64,000 nt of DNA, from positions 88,799,902 to 88,863,901 of the forward strand of contig CM053274.1 in NCBI GenBank assembly GCA_028583415.1. Reading direction: 5' to 3'. The DNA comes from Protea cynaroides (taxonomy: Eukaryota; Streptophyta; Magnoliopsida; Proteales; Proteaceae). Made by a program: the position numbers and the translations under genes. Under the pieces are notes generated by a model, which ran no database searches, was not told the DNA's origin, and saw only the letters and a program-made list of their open reading frames with translations. Numbering within the stretch: the first letter of the stretch is position 1; every line of letters begins with the position of its first letter. This document shows positions 13,187-23,536 of the stretch, piece by piece.

Positions 13187-14350
13187 ATTCCCTCTTCTGA
13201 CAGGTAATTGTGGTTTCAATCATTTCGTTGCCTTTTTCTGTTCTGAATCAGTTCCAGAAGCCTAGTATACATCCTTTGCTTTTATTGAGAAAATCCTAAG
13301 GCTTCTAACACATTTCTTGTCTGCTCTATGCAAGTTCTGTTATATGTTTGCCGCAATTGGTGCAATGCAGCAGTCATATCTGGAAAGTTGCTGATTGTAA
13401 TTTAGGCAGCAAAGGAATCTGGGCCATTTGTTCCAGGAAAATTACAAAAGTTTCGTTGGCCTGAATATTCCCAGGTTAGAATGGAGAATAGCAGATGGAA
13501 TTTTCCCTTCATTTGTTGGTTCCCTTAAAGTTTGATCAAACATCATGAGTGAGTACATTTTTCTGCTGCTCTATCTTTTAAATACCCCTTGTTTTATTCC
13601 CAAATTTTTTTTTGAAGTTGGGATAAAATGGTTTTTCACAATTTTTGGAAGTGACCATCAGTATGTTATTGTCAAGGATTGTCATTTTCTTCTTGACATA
13701 CCTAGTTTTCACCCAATCTGTCCATATTGATTTGTGATTGGTGGCAATATCCCATACATGTCTCATTAAGGCTGCTCGGTTCAAGTCATCAACCTGTTTC
13801 AGACCTGAGCCCCTTTCACTCTTAGGCCTACAAAATTTTAACTAGACCAAAATAGAAATCGAGAAAATTCCTTTGTACGATCCAATGAAGGGGGACACAG
13901 TTTTTTGGACGGCCACTGCCTCAAGATGATTCACTCTCAGCTCAGCCTGGGATTTGAAAAGGACCTACCACACCAAGGTGCAATGGGAGAGCTTGGTTTG
14001 GTTCAAGCACCACATCCCTAGGTTCTCTTTCATCTCTTGGATTGCTTGTCACAAAGCCTTGATCACAAAAGACCAACTGGTTATATGGGGAGCACTTACA
14101 GACATTATATGTGTTTTTGTAAGCTAGAGACCGAAAACCAAGACCATTTATGCTTCTAATGTCAGTATTCAATGATGGTTTGGGTAGCTGTTCTTGCTAG
14201 ATCCCATCTCACAAGAAGAAGTTGGCCCATATCATGGGCAGAGGAGCTAAATTGGTTGGTTGATCATACCCAGGGTAATTCCTTAGCTGTGCAACTCATT
14301 AAACTTAGCTTCTGCATCACCATCTATCATTTATTTTTTAATTTTTTTGG
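13187..14350. other. 3' flank of TFB4, no gene recognised
   Basis: 3' untranslated and intergenic sequence. A CAG/GTAATT pattern near 13203 could be a donor for a 3'-UTR intron, but I cannot show this. Short open readings here have no recognisable content. Confidence 0.4.
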
Positions 14351-14351
14351 T

Positions 14352-14361
14352 GGGGGGGGGG

Positions 14362-14407
<46 letters not shown>
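14352..14407. repeat. G-run followed by (GA)n microsatellite
   Basis: About 13 consecutive G followed by about 22 GA units. Confidence 0.95.
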
Positions 14408-14410
<3 letters not shown>

Positions 14411-14589
14411 TCAAGAACACACAGCATTCCCCTGATTTTACTATAAATTGTATTGTTATTGACGTGTACCTCAAGTGATTTTAAGGACAAGATAGAGGAC
14501 AGTCGTCATGCAAGGGAGATCTATGATGTTTGGGACATCACACCTCAATACTCCTCTTTTGTCCTCAAATAGGTAAGCGGCACTCTCTT

Positions 14590-15335
14590 CCCCAAGGTTG
14601 GAGTTTTTTGAATATGATGGATGTAATGGAACTAATAGTGTTGGATATGGAAAAGTAGCTAGAGATTCCAATGGTTAGCCAGTGTTTTTAGTGGGTAGGG
14701 GGGTCTCAGATGACAAATCTATTCTTTGGGTTGAATTAAAAGCACTTTGTAGAGGGATGGAGTTGGTGGCATCCTATGGCTTCCCAAAATTTTTGGGATA
14801 CTCAGACTCATTCAACTTCATTCAGCAGCCCAAAAGAACCCTTTGGGAAGCTTTTAGGCATCTTCAACAAATTAACCATCTTACCACACTGTGCCAGTTC
14901 AAGGAGCTTCTTTCTGCCCATTCAGACTGCTCAGGTAACGACATCTTCCGCCTTCCTTTTCTCTTACTCCCTTGAGAAAAGTAGTATATGGATGAGATCA
15001 GAGACGCCATCATTGGGGCAAACGATGCAATAGGTTCGGTTAGAGCAAAGCCCCAAATAGCATAACCAAATGATATTTTGGCCAAAGGTGGGTCTTGTCC
15101 AAATTTATAGAGGTGTATAGCATATTTGTGTGTAGAGAAACTAACAGACTTTGTGACTTTTTGTCTACAAGCCAGTTTTCTACTGAGATCATAATCTTCC
15201 TTGATTGTATTCTTGAAAAGCTCAAACTGCTTTTAGATAGAGATGCTTTAGGTTCTTGTTGTATACATTTGCAAATTTTTTTTTGTAAATTGCCCTTTCT
15301 ATTAGTTAATATATATTCCTTTCCTTTGAAAAATA
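14590..15335 (+). mobile_element. 5'-truncated LINE 3' end with RNase H (RVT_3) domain remnant
   Basis: Readings on the plus strand give FFEYDGCNGTNSVGYG, ARDSNG, then DDKSILWVELKALCRGMEL, then GYSDSF, and further on PNDILAKGG. These are the catalytic D, E and D regions and the closing 'AD.LAK.G' region of the RNase H domain found at the end of plant LINE polyproteins. Stops and frameshifts break it. It ends in a T-rich 3' UTR with a short A-rich tail near 15330. Confidence 0.65.
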
Positions 15336-15348
15336 AACATTGTGCACT

Positions 15349-16640
15349 TTTTTTTTTTTCTGGAAACAGGAAAGATATATTAAATATTAAAATAATGGGA
15401 AAAATATTTACAGGAGGTAGAGATGTAAACGAACCGAATTCGAATTGGATACTCCACTATCCGAATTTTACTCTGTTTACGAACTACCCTATCCGAATTC
15501 AAATCGGAATCTGCCAAATATATAAAAACTGAATTCAAATTCGAATTTCAACCCGATATCCGGTAAAAATCAGATTCGAAACCAGAAAATATACAGCACA
15601 TTGTTACACACATAACAGTAATAAAAAAAGAAAACAAATCAAGAAAATAAGAGAGAGAGGAACAACTAAAGCGGAACTTGGAACACAAATTTTGACTTGG
15701 GACTAAGAATTTGTTTCAAAAAACTAACCGCAGTGGATGAATAAAAGCTAATTGCAGCAATAGGTAGCTTAGCAGCAAAACATTAGCGAAAGAACTATGG
15801 CTTCAGCCTGGAAAGCAGAGAGAACAGAAAGTGCTCTCTCTTCCCCTCGTAAGAGGTAGAAAGAGACTGCTCCCAATTGAGAAAGGAATTTATACCAGCA
15901 GCGGCAGGCCGCTGGTGGCAGTGGCAGTTGAAACTCAAAGCCCTAGTTTCAACTTTCAAGAGAGTAAGAGAGACGAAATGTGGAATTTGGAAACTCTAAG
16001 AAAACATTAGAGACAGACATGAAATGTCGAACTTGAAAGTCGAAACCTCAGGTCCATAAGGCTTATAAGGGCTTATACGTCTTAAACCTATTTTAGTGGA
16101 TTCCCAAACGAAGTGGATTTAGGTGATATCCGAATTTGAATTCGTATTCGAATCCAACCTTAGCATCTGAATTCGAAACTGAATCCGATTGTTCGAATTC
16201 GGATTCCCCAAAACAGATGTGGATTCGAATCGCATCTGGATTTTCGGCTATCTATTTACATCCTTAACAGAAGGACCACATGAAGCGGACAAAAGAGATC
16301 CCATTCTTTACAAGCAGTCACAAACATTTAAAGAAACCATCCAAAGCATCTAATCTAACAGCATTTGAAATTCACCAGGGATATTGTCAAGGGGATCTAT
16401 AAAGTTAACCAATGGTAGTCAGACTCCTAGACAAGTAATCTGCAGGTCTATTAGTCTGTCTACACATAAACTGGAAATCAACCTGATGTCTGAAAGTTTG
16501 TAGGATACATCTCTTACAACACATCTTATAACATAATCAGTCAAATGTTTTGTGCTGTTAAAGATCCTACCATTTCTTTCCTGACCATAAGTGATAAGTA
16601 GTAGAATTGAAGCTAAGTTTAATGAGCTGCACACATGAAG
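15349..16640 (-). mobile_element. 5'-truncated LINE on the minus strand, split by an hAT element
   Basis: The minus strand at about 16419-16634 reads YGQERNGRIFNSTKHL followed by a VIRxVVRDVSYKL-like stretch. This is the 'W.ERN.R.F' tail that follows the zinc-binding region of plant LINE reverse transcriptases. A T-run on the plus strand at about 15349-15360 would be its poly(A) tail. The 3' UTR is interrupted by the hAT element at 15418-16266. It lies tail to tail with the plus-strand LINE just before it. The 5' border is not defined. Confidence 0.5.
15418..16266. mobile_element. hAT-like non-autonomous element, 849 bp
   Basis: Ends TAGAGATGTAAA and TTTACATCCTTA are imperfect inverted repeats (10 of 12). 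The flanks ACAGGAGG (15410-15417) and ACAGAAGG (16267-16274) are an 8-bp target duplication with one change. Subterminal regions are dense in GAATTCGAAT-type motifs. No transposase reading. It sits inside the 3' UTR of the minus-strand LINE. Confidence 0.75.
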
Positions 16641-16795
16641 AATATCTGTTGTGTTTTTTTAATCAATTATGCAATTTTCATGTAAAAATATATTGTATTG
16701 AAGATGGGTTTTTCTTATTGACACTGATCCCATCAGTGTCAACCATAATCAAGAGTACCTGTTGGGATTCAAACGTGAGAGCAGACTATCATGGG

Positions 16796-17328
16796 TAAGG
16801 GTGTAAATCGATTCATTAACAGTTTAATTTATCGGTTAGGATTGGTTTGGTTCAACATTGTTAGTAGTAGAAACTAAAATCAAACTGATTAATAATCGGT
16901 TCTTTAAACCAAAATTGAATCGATTAGCAACTAGTTATCTTTTTCAATTAATTGGTTTGTAAACGGTGTCTTACAACTAAAAAGTGGTTTCACTCTAACA
17001 TGATACATTGGATAAATTATAAAGTAACAAATTCTATAAAAGGGTGGAAACCTAGGAAAGATGCTCGACTATTCAATCCCGAAGGGAAAGATTCTCCCTA
17101 GTTCAAAAGTTTCGCAGTAAAATATTATACTTGTAGTTGGGTAGTTAATCGATTTTCTAACTAGTTTTACTCGGTTTCCTCTTGGTTTTATTTAATTGGT
17201 TAATAGACTGTTTAATGGTTTTAAACTGCAAAAAAACCATTTAATTATGTGCAAATCAAAACCAAACCGAAAATTATTAATTCGATTTAGGTTTGATGTT
17301 CAATTTCGGTTCAGAATTGACACCCTTA
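16796..17328. mobile_element. hAT-like non-autonomous element, 533 bp
   Basis: Starts TAAGGGTGTAAAT and ends ATTGACACCCTTA (imperfect inverted repeats). Flanks ATCATGGG (16788-16795) and ATTGTGGG (17329-17336) match at 6 of 8. AT-rich interior with repeated AATCGGTT/AACCGATT motifs. Old and non-autonomous. Confidence 0.65.
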
Positions 17329-17558
17329 ATTGTGGGTAGCAACTAGCAACTACCAATTCAACTAGACTAGTTTCCAATTTCCATGCTATTTGAAGGGGAA
17401 GTTTTCTTTCCCTTTGGGAGAAAGGAACACATGGATCGAGAGTCATAATGACTTCCCTTATATTTTGAAGGTCTAAAATGCCCTTGACTATTCCGAGAAT
17501 CCCATCCAAACACAACGATAGCCATTGGAACAAATCACACATTCACACCCATCCAAGT

Positions 17559-17798
17559 GGATCCAAATCGTCTCCTGCCTGGGTTTGGGCGGGAGACTGG
17601 GCGGCCCGGATGGATGGCCGCCATCTGGTAGTCAGAGGGATCCGAGCCCTCCATCCGAGCCGACCCCCCAGTCGGCTCAGCTTGTTGACTGGGGGGTCGG
17701 CTCGGATGGAGGGCTCGGATCCCTCCGAGTGCCAGTTGGTGGCCATCCATCCGGGCCGCCCAATCTCCCGCCCAAATCACAGGCGACGATTTCTGTTC
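17559..17798. mobile_element. foldback (long inverted repeat) element 1, 240 bp
   Basis: Two arms of about 115 bp are near-perfect inverted copies around a short loop at about 17670-17682 (CAGCTTGTTG region). The ends are GGATCCAAATCG and CGATTTCTGTTC. Flanks repeat CATCCAAGT (17550-17558 and 17799-17807; the match extends to 10 bp). Long terminal inverted repeats, a 9-10 bp duplication and a G...C terminus suggest a Mutator-like MITE. GC-rich, no coding content. Confidence 0.8.
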
Positions 17799-17807
17799 CA
17801 TCCAAGT

Positions 17808-18248
17808 CTACCATATGGACAAGGGAGAATGCTTTTTAGGGCATGAGACAAAACTCACAATGGGCTTAAGCCCATTAGCTGTATCTCACAACTAAGCCTA
17901 ACCTAGACATTCTAATCTTCATTTTAGGGTCCAGATTAAAATTGGGCTTAAGCTAGCCCAGCCCAAAAATTCAAACACAATCCATTTTTTTCTTTTTTTC
18001 TTTTTTGTTGGTAAAACACCATCCATTTCATGACACCGATGACTGGTAAAGAATTATATGTCCGTGACAGGACTAGCAGTGGGTCCCACTTTCCCGATTC
18101 CCTATTGTCTAACCGGGTATTATAATGTTTACCACCCAAACACCGCCACAAGACCCCATACGTGTCATAGGCCAACCATGTTCGTGGACTCCACCTGTTC
18201 CTTCCGTTTTATTCACGGAGCAGCCCTTCCAACCCCCAGATTCGAAAC
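17808..18248. other. intergenic sequence between foldback elements
   Basis: Contains the palindrome GGGCTTAAGCCC (about 17861) and related TTGGGCTTAAGC pieces near 17940. I see no gene. Confidence 0.5.
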
Positions 18249-18474
18249 AGATCCGCATCCTCTCCTCCCAGAATTGGGAGGATGGAGACGGTCTCGTTAA
18301 ATGATCAATATGTGGTTTTTAGGAGAATTCGAGTTTCATGTTCGAGCCAACATCTCCTGTCAGTTCAACTTATCGACTTGAACATGGGGTTTAGATTCTT
18401 TCAAGAACCACGTGTCGATCATCCGATGAAAGTATCCCCGTCCTCCCAGAGCTGGGAGGAGAGGATTTGAATCC
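18249..18474. mobile_element. foldback element 2, 226 bp
   Basis: The left arm begins AGATCCGCATCCTCTCC and the right arm ends GAGGATTTGAATCC. Within each end lies a smaller palindrome (CTCCCAGAATTGGGAG; CTCCCAGAGCTGGGAG). The inner parts of the arms also pair. Flanks ATTCGAAAC and AATCAAAAC match at 7 of 9. Same family as element 1. Confidence 0.7.
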
Positions 18475-18809
18475 AATCAAAACCGTGTATAATTTTTTTA
18501 ATCCCTAAAATACCCTCCCATAACTCATCCTATCCAATATGATATTAAGGTGTTAAAAATGAGTTGAAAACCGTTTGGATCGTTTTAATCAAAACCTTAA
18601 AATCTATTATTAAATGATTCGTTTCTAATTTCTCTCTCTCACTCCTCTTTCCCTTTCTAATTATCTCTCTTCTTTCTCGTCCCATGAAATCATTTAAAAA
18701 CTGAATAATCAAAATCGATTAACAATGGATTTTGATAAATAATTTTTTAAATGATTCAATTTAGTTTTGGTATTTTTGATTTTACTATCTTTGGCATGGA
18801 AATTGAATC
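18475..18809. other. intergenic AT-rich sequence
   Basis: AT-rich DNA with CT-rich patches near 18628-18675. No gene seen. Confidence 0.5.
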
Positions 18810-18975
18810 GGATCCACATCCTCTTCTCCTCCTAGAAGTTCGATAGGAGAGGAGGCACGACTCGGGTGAATCCAAACCTTCTAGTCGAGCAGACAAACGA
18901 TTGTCAACTGAAATGGAACCCAAGTGTCGGCCACTTAATGGGCCGCCACCTCTCCTCCCGATCCTCTCGGATTAC
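18810..18975. mobile_element. foldback element 3, 166 bp, upstream of HSP70-A
   Basis: Starts GGATCCACATCC and ends CCTCTCGGATTAC. Flanks AATTGAATC (18801-18809) and GATTGAATC (18976-18984) match at 8 of 9. The arms are shorter and more decayed than in element 1. It lies about 230 bp upstream of the HSP70-A TATA box. Confidence 0.6.
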
Positions 18976-19065
18976 GATTGAATCAACCACTTAAATAACC
19001 ACACCGTGGATGGTATTTTCGTAAATATGTAACAATTTGAATCCCTTACACGTAACAAAACTCGG

Positions 19066-19211
19066 TTCCAGAAGAGCACTCTGGAACTCTCTAGGCGTAA
19101 ATGAGTGCCTCGCTGTTCTTCGTTATTTCTATACCCCGACACTCAATCTTCTCCCACGGATCTTCTACTGGATTCTCGAACATTCATTTACTAAACTTTC
19201 TTCCTATAAAA
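19066..19211 (+). promoter_or_regulatory. HSP70-A promoter: heat shock elements and TATA box
   Basis: A perfect three-unit heat shock element, TTC-TC-GAA-CA-TTC, lies at 19173-19185. TATAAAA follows at 19205-19211, about 200 bp upstream of the ATG. A perfect dimer TTCCAGAA lies at 19066-19073, then a weaker phased series (GAG 19074, CTC 19079, GAA 19084, CTC 19089). HSF binding and heat induction are expected. Function is inferred from motif and position. Confidence 0.8.
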
Positions 19212-19250
19212 CCCACCTTCTCCTTCTAACCCAGCTCAGCTTTCAGTTTA

Positions 19251-19405
19251 AAGAGTTTATTTGAGTTTAATCTTGATATCACCCTGATTCTACAGTTTCG
19301 ATTGAGAGTTCTGTTTTTGGATTATCAAGAGAGCTTTGTTAAGAGTTTCTTCGAGTTTAATCTTGATTATACCCTGTTTCTGTTTTTGGGTCATCAAGAA
19401 AAGGT
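19251..19405 (+). repeat. tandem duplication within the HSP70-A leader
   Basis: The leader contains AAGAGTTTATTTGAGTTTAA (from 19251) and a second diverged copy AAGAGTTTCTTCGAGTTTAA (from 19341), each followed by a similar TCTTGAT...ATCAAGA stretch. Genes B and C have one copy only. Confidence 0.8.
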
Positions 19406-19411
19406 TTGATA

Positions 19412-21373
19412 ATGGCGAAAACTGAAGGAAAGGCTATTGGTATTGATTTGGGTACCACCTACAGTTGTGTAGGGGTATGGCAGAACGACAGGGTCGAGAT
19501 CATCGCCAACGACCAGGGTAACAGAACCACACCTTCTTATGTTGCTTTTACTGATACAGAGCGATTGATCGGAGATGCAGCGAAGAACCAGGTCGCCATG
19601 AACCCAACCAACACTGTCTTCGACGCGAAGCGGCTTATTGGGCGGCGATTCTCTGACCCATCTGTGCAGAGCGACATGAAGCTCTGGCCATTCAAGGTTA
19701 TTCCCGGTCCTGGCGATAAACCCATGATCGAGGTGACCTATAAGGGAGAGAAGAAGCAATTTTCTGCCGAGGAGATCTCGTCTATGGTGCTGATAAAGAT
19801 GAAGGAGATTGCTGAGGCGTTTCTGGGTCAGACGGTAAAGAACGCTGTTGTTACTGTGCCGGCTTACTTCAATGATTCGCAGAGGCAGGCCACCAAGGAT
19901 GCTGGAGCAATTTCAGGGCTTAATGTGATGAGAATCATCAACGAGCCAACTGCAGCTGCAATTGCTTACGGTTTGGACAAGAAATCGTCAAGGTCGGGTG
20001 AGCACAATGTGTTGATCTTCGATCTTGGCGGTGGAACATTTGATGTTTCGTTATTGACGATCGAAGAAGGTATCTTTGAGGTGAAAGCCACCGCTGGAGA
20101 CACCCATCTTGGTGGCGAAGATTTCGACAATCGCCTCGTCAATCACTTTGTTTCAGAGTTCAGACGGAAGCACAAGAAGGACATCAGTGGGAATGCCAGA
20201 GCTTTGAGACGTCTGAGAACTGCTTGCGAGAGGGCTAAGAGAACCCTGTCTTCGACAACTCAGACAACCATTGAAATTGATTCTCTCTATGAAGGTATCG
20301 ACTTCTACGCCACAATTACCAGAGCCCGGTTCGAGGAATTGAACATGGATTTGTTCAGGAAATGTATGGAGCCAGTCGAGAAATGTCTCCGAGACTCCAA
20401 GATCGATAAGGGACAAGTCGATGAAGTTGTTCTCGTAGGTGGGTCGACCAGGATTCCAAAGGTCCAGCAGCTTTTGCAGGATTTCTTCAATGGAAAGGAG
20501 CTCTGCAAGAGCATCAACCCAGATGAGGCTGTCGCGTATGGGGCTGCTGTTCAGGCAGCAATTCTGAGTGGAGAAGGAAATGAGAAGGTTCAAGACCTGC
20601 TACTGCTCGATGTAACTCCTCTGAGTCTGGGTCTCGAGACTGCTGGTGGTGTTATGACAGTTTTGATTCCTCGTAACACGACGATTCCGACCAAGAAAGA
20701 ACAGATCTTTTCAACCTATTCTGATAACCAGCCTGGAGTCTTGATTCAGGTCTATGAAGGAGAGAGAGCCCGAACCAAAGACAACAATCTTCTGGGCAAA
20801 TTTGAGCTCACAGGCATTCCTCCGGCACCAAGAGGTGTTCCCCAAATCAATGTCTGCTTCGACATTGATGCCAATGGAATCTTGAACGTGTCTGCAGAGG
20901 ACAAAACCGCTGGAGTGAAGAACAAGATCACGATCACTAACGACAAGGGAAGGTTGAGCAAGGAAGAAATTGACAAGATGGTGAAGGAAGCGGAGAGGTA
21001 CAAATCTGAGGATGAGGAAGTGAAGAGGAAGGTTGATGCTAAGAACTCTCTTGAGAACTACGCTTACAATATGAGGAACACTGTGAAGGATGATAAGTTT
21101 GCAGGAAAACTTGATCCTGCTGATAAACAGAAAATTGAGAAGGCTGTGGAGGATACAATTCAATGGTTGGATGGAAACCAGTTGGCTGAAGTGGAGGAGT
21201 TTGAAGACAGATTGAAGGAGCTTGAAGGGTTGTGTAACCCTATCATTGCGAAGATGTATCAGGGAAGTGGAGGTGATGTGCCCATGGGTATGGGTGGGGA
21301 TGACATGCCAAGAGGAGGGTCTGGTTCTGGTACTGGTTCTGGTGCTGGGCCTAAGATTGAAGAGGTTGATTAA
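19412..21373 (+). CDS. HSP70: cytosolic heat shock protein 70, copy A
   Basis: An intact 653-residue HSP70 from ATG 19412. A TTG codon in frame at 19406 is not a likely start, because the conserved N-terminus MAKTEGKAIGIDLG begins at 19412. The ATPase domain has the three family signatures: IDLGTTYS (11-18), IFDLGGGTFDVSLL (from 202) and VVLVGGSTRIPKV (from 339). The DLLLLD linker is near 395, followed by the substrate-binding domain, lid, a Gly/Met-rich tail and C-terminal EEVD, which marks a cytosolic/nuclear form that binds TPR co-chaperones. It is an ATP-driven chaperone working with J-proteins and nucleotide exchange factors. The gene has no intron, unlike many plant HSC70 genes, and with its heat shock elements this suggests a heat-inducible member. 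Ser replaces the Ala seen in B and C in KKQFSAEE. Confidence 0.97.
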   Translation: MAKTEGKAIGIDLGTTYSCVGVWQNDRVEIIANDQGNRTTPSYVAFTDTERLIGDAAKNQVAMNPTNTVFDAKRLIGRRFSDPSVQSDMKLWPFKVIPGPGDKPMIEVTYKGEKKQFSAEEISSMVLIKMKEIAEAFLGQTVKNAVVTVPAYFNDSQRQATKDAGAISGLNVMRIINEPTAAAIAYGLDKKSSRSGEHNVLIFDLGGGTFDVSLLTIEEGIFEVKATAGDTHLGGEDFDNRLVNHFVSEFRRKHKKDISGNARALRRLRTACERAKRTLSSTTQTTIEIDSLYEGIDFYATITRARFEELNMDLFRKCMEPVEKCLRDSKIDKGQVDEVVLVGGSTRIPKVQQLLQDFFNGKELCKSINPDEAVAYGAAVQAAILSGEGNEKVQDLLLLDVTPLSLGLETAGGVMTVLIPRNTTIPTKKEQIFSTYSDNQPGVLIQVYEGERARTKDNNLLGKFELTGIPPAPRGVPQINVCFDIDANGILNVSAEDKTAGVKNKITITNDKGRLSKEEIDKMVKEAERYKSEDEEVKRKVDAKNSLENYAYNMRNTVKDDKFAGKLDPADKQKIEKAVEDTIQWLDGNQLAEVEEFEDRLKELEGLCNPIIAKMYQGSGGDVPMGMGGDDMPRGGSGSGTGSGAGPKIEEVD

Positions 21374-21681
21374 GGTGGTTTCTAGTAGTCTAGTTTTTGT
21401 ATTATGAGGTTGGTTCTTTTTTGGTTTTTTTCCTGGGTTTCTGTGGTTGGACCCTTTGATCCTCTGAGGGGCTGAAGGAAGTCCGGTTTGGTAAATGTTA
21501 GGGGTTGGTTTGGATGTTGGGTTAGTTTCCCTTGAAGAGCCATCTCGTTAATGTTATTATTTTGCTTTTGTAAACGTTATTGTAAAGTTGAATATTAATT
21601 ATATTTTTGATAATAAACAGTTTTTTCTCCCTCTTGTTGATGGTCTGTGGCCATTTTATAATCTCTTGTGGCCATCTCTCG

Positions 21682-21726
<45 letters not shown>

Positions 21727-22838
21727 AGTTGCCTACATTTCATCTGGTATATTTCTGTAGGAGTTGAGCAGCAGATTAACATGGAAGAACCCTGTAATCT
21801 TTATCATCATATAAGCTTTGTTAAATCTTCAATGGAGCAGTGAATTCTTCAGTACATCATATTATTCAATCGACAGATACTAACCATAGCTCTGTTCTGC
21901 AGAGGTTTTTCCTCAATCCATGTCCTTTTTTAAGATCATTAGTTAATCTTTAGTATTAGTTGGATTTCTATTAGGATCTGATAGATTATGTCCTAGTTTA
22001 TTCTAATTCAAATCTGGATAGAAATCTAGATCATCCCAAATAAATCCCAAATAAATTTCAAAAACTTTTTAACAGTATCCCTAAACTTACATAAATCCTA
22101 AAATTATCTGACCAAAACGAACATAAATTTATGTTCACCTTCTCAGCGGGGCTCTCTGGCAAGAGGACACCGCAGACGACCGTGTGACCTGACTCCGATG
22201 ACCTCGATGAATCTTTTGGCACTCGATGGCAAAGTTGCCTCCGGCAAGGTCAGTGCTGTGTTTTGGGCTTTTTTTGATCTCTCTGTTCCCCACAACCCAC
22301 CCTCCTGACGCAACCCTTTTCTCTCAGCTTCCCCTCTGGTGTCATACTTTCCCACTTCTCTCTCCCGTCTACCCCATCAATCTCTATCCCCTTTCGTTCC
22401 CCTCTATGAAATTAGGAACCCTAAAGCCCACGCTTCCACTATACAGTTTGTTGTTGTTGAAAACTGATCCGACTAGCTCTTTCGTATCCTGTGGAATAGA
22501 AACAAAAAGTTAACAGGACCGAGATCCGGATCTCAGTATCCGTTTCGATGATAAAGTTAATAATAGAGCAAACAATCCAAAGCTATACCGGAATGGTTAG
22601 CCAAGAAGGTGTGGGGATGAATAGAATTCAAGAAAAGCATAAATGACTGAAAGCTAAGAGTCCAGTTGTTTTCAAATCATTTATCTCTTACTCGATTGTC
22701 ATCTTATATAGATTGAGAGAGAGAGTTCCTAGCAAACCTCTAGCTTAACCGCCTAACCGTTAGGAGCGTCTGCGATATTCTCGCATGACCATCGGATGAA
22801 GATCGAAAGGTTGTCCTTAAAGTTGTGTCACTCATGAC
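21374..22838. other. HSP70-A 3' UTR and spacer up to the shared hAT
   Basis: The 3' UTR contains AATAAA at about 21612. A (CT)n tract at 21685-21725 follows. The rest aligns with 30635-33549 in unit B minus the insertions there. No gene is recognised; the 22140-22510 stretch has short open readings only. Confidence 0.6.
21685..21725. repeat. (CT)n microsatellite downstream of HSP70-A
   Basis: About 20 CT units. The same site downstream of B and C also carries CT tracts of different length. Confidence 0.95.
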
Positions 22839-23536
22839 TAAGGGTGTCAAAAATGGGCCCGGCCCGGTAGCATGGACCGAGCCGGACTGATATAACCCGA
22901 ACCCAGTCCGGATCGAACCTTAATGGACAGGTTTCGGTCTCGGCTTGTAAAGCCCGACACTGTTTCAGTCCAGACCAAAATCAGACCGGATCGACCCGTT
23001 AAGAAGCCCGAACTAGCCCGAACCAATAATACCTAACTTGAACACCGATAAGGTTAATCCGGGCCCAATTTCTTAATTTTAATGGTTTTAAATTACGACA
23101 TCACCTTCTCGTAGATGGTGTCAGTGAAAGCTACTTTAGTATCCCCCGTTGATCTTCTTTTGTAGATAGAATCTTCAATGATGGATTATATTACACTGTT
23201 ATAGTTCATTTCTTGATCCAAAAGATTATATAAATCCATATAGAAGGAATGATGCTAATTTTATAAATAGAAATAATAAAATAGGTTATATATCTTACAT
23301 ATAAAATAGGCCCGATAAGCTTGAAAAGCTCGGTCCGGACCAAACCAGCTTGAAATCACCTCAATAAGCCTAGCCTGATAACAAACCAAAATCGGACTAA
23401 CCTGTTAGTTATTGTGTCCAGTGCAGTCCAACCCAACCCGAACTCTTAATGGACATGTTTTGGGTTGGGCTTATAAAACCTGACACTGATTCAGCCCGGA
23501 TCGAAACCTGCCCGGACCGGCCCGTTGACACCCTTA
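22839..23536. mobile_element. hAT-like element, unit A copy (698 bp)
   Basis: Ends TAAGGGTGTCAA and TTGACACCCTTA are 12-bp perfect inverted repeats. Flanking CTCATGAC at 22831-22838 and 23537-23544 is an exact 8-bp target duplication. Subterminal regions are rich in CCCGG/CCGGCC/CCCGAAC motifs. There is no transposase. The same insertion with the same duplication is in unit B. Confidence 0.9.

Noticed and set aside
17478..17846. Four overlapping open readings on both strands
   Set aside because: They are caused by the GC-rich hairpin of foldback element 1; the two strands read nearly the same peptide.
19406..19411. An upstream TTG start for HSP70-A (and the same codon before B and C)
   Set aside because: Plant cytosolic HSP70s start with MA(G/K).. 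at the ATG six bases downstream; TTG initiation is not supported.
20153..20593. Long antisense open readings across the HSP70 genes (also 20711-21163, 29413-29853, 40808-41248, 48203-48613 and others)
   Set aside because: They are shadows of the strongly codon-biased HSP70 reading on the other strand, repeated in each copy because the genes are near-identical. HSP70 antisense readings are a well-known artefact.
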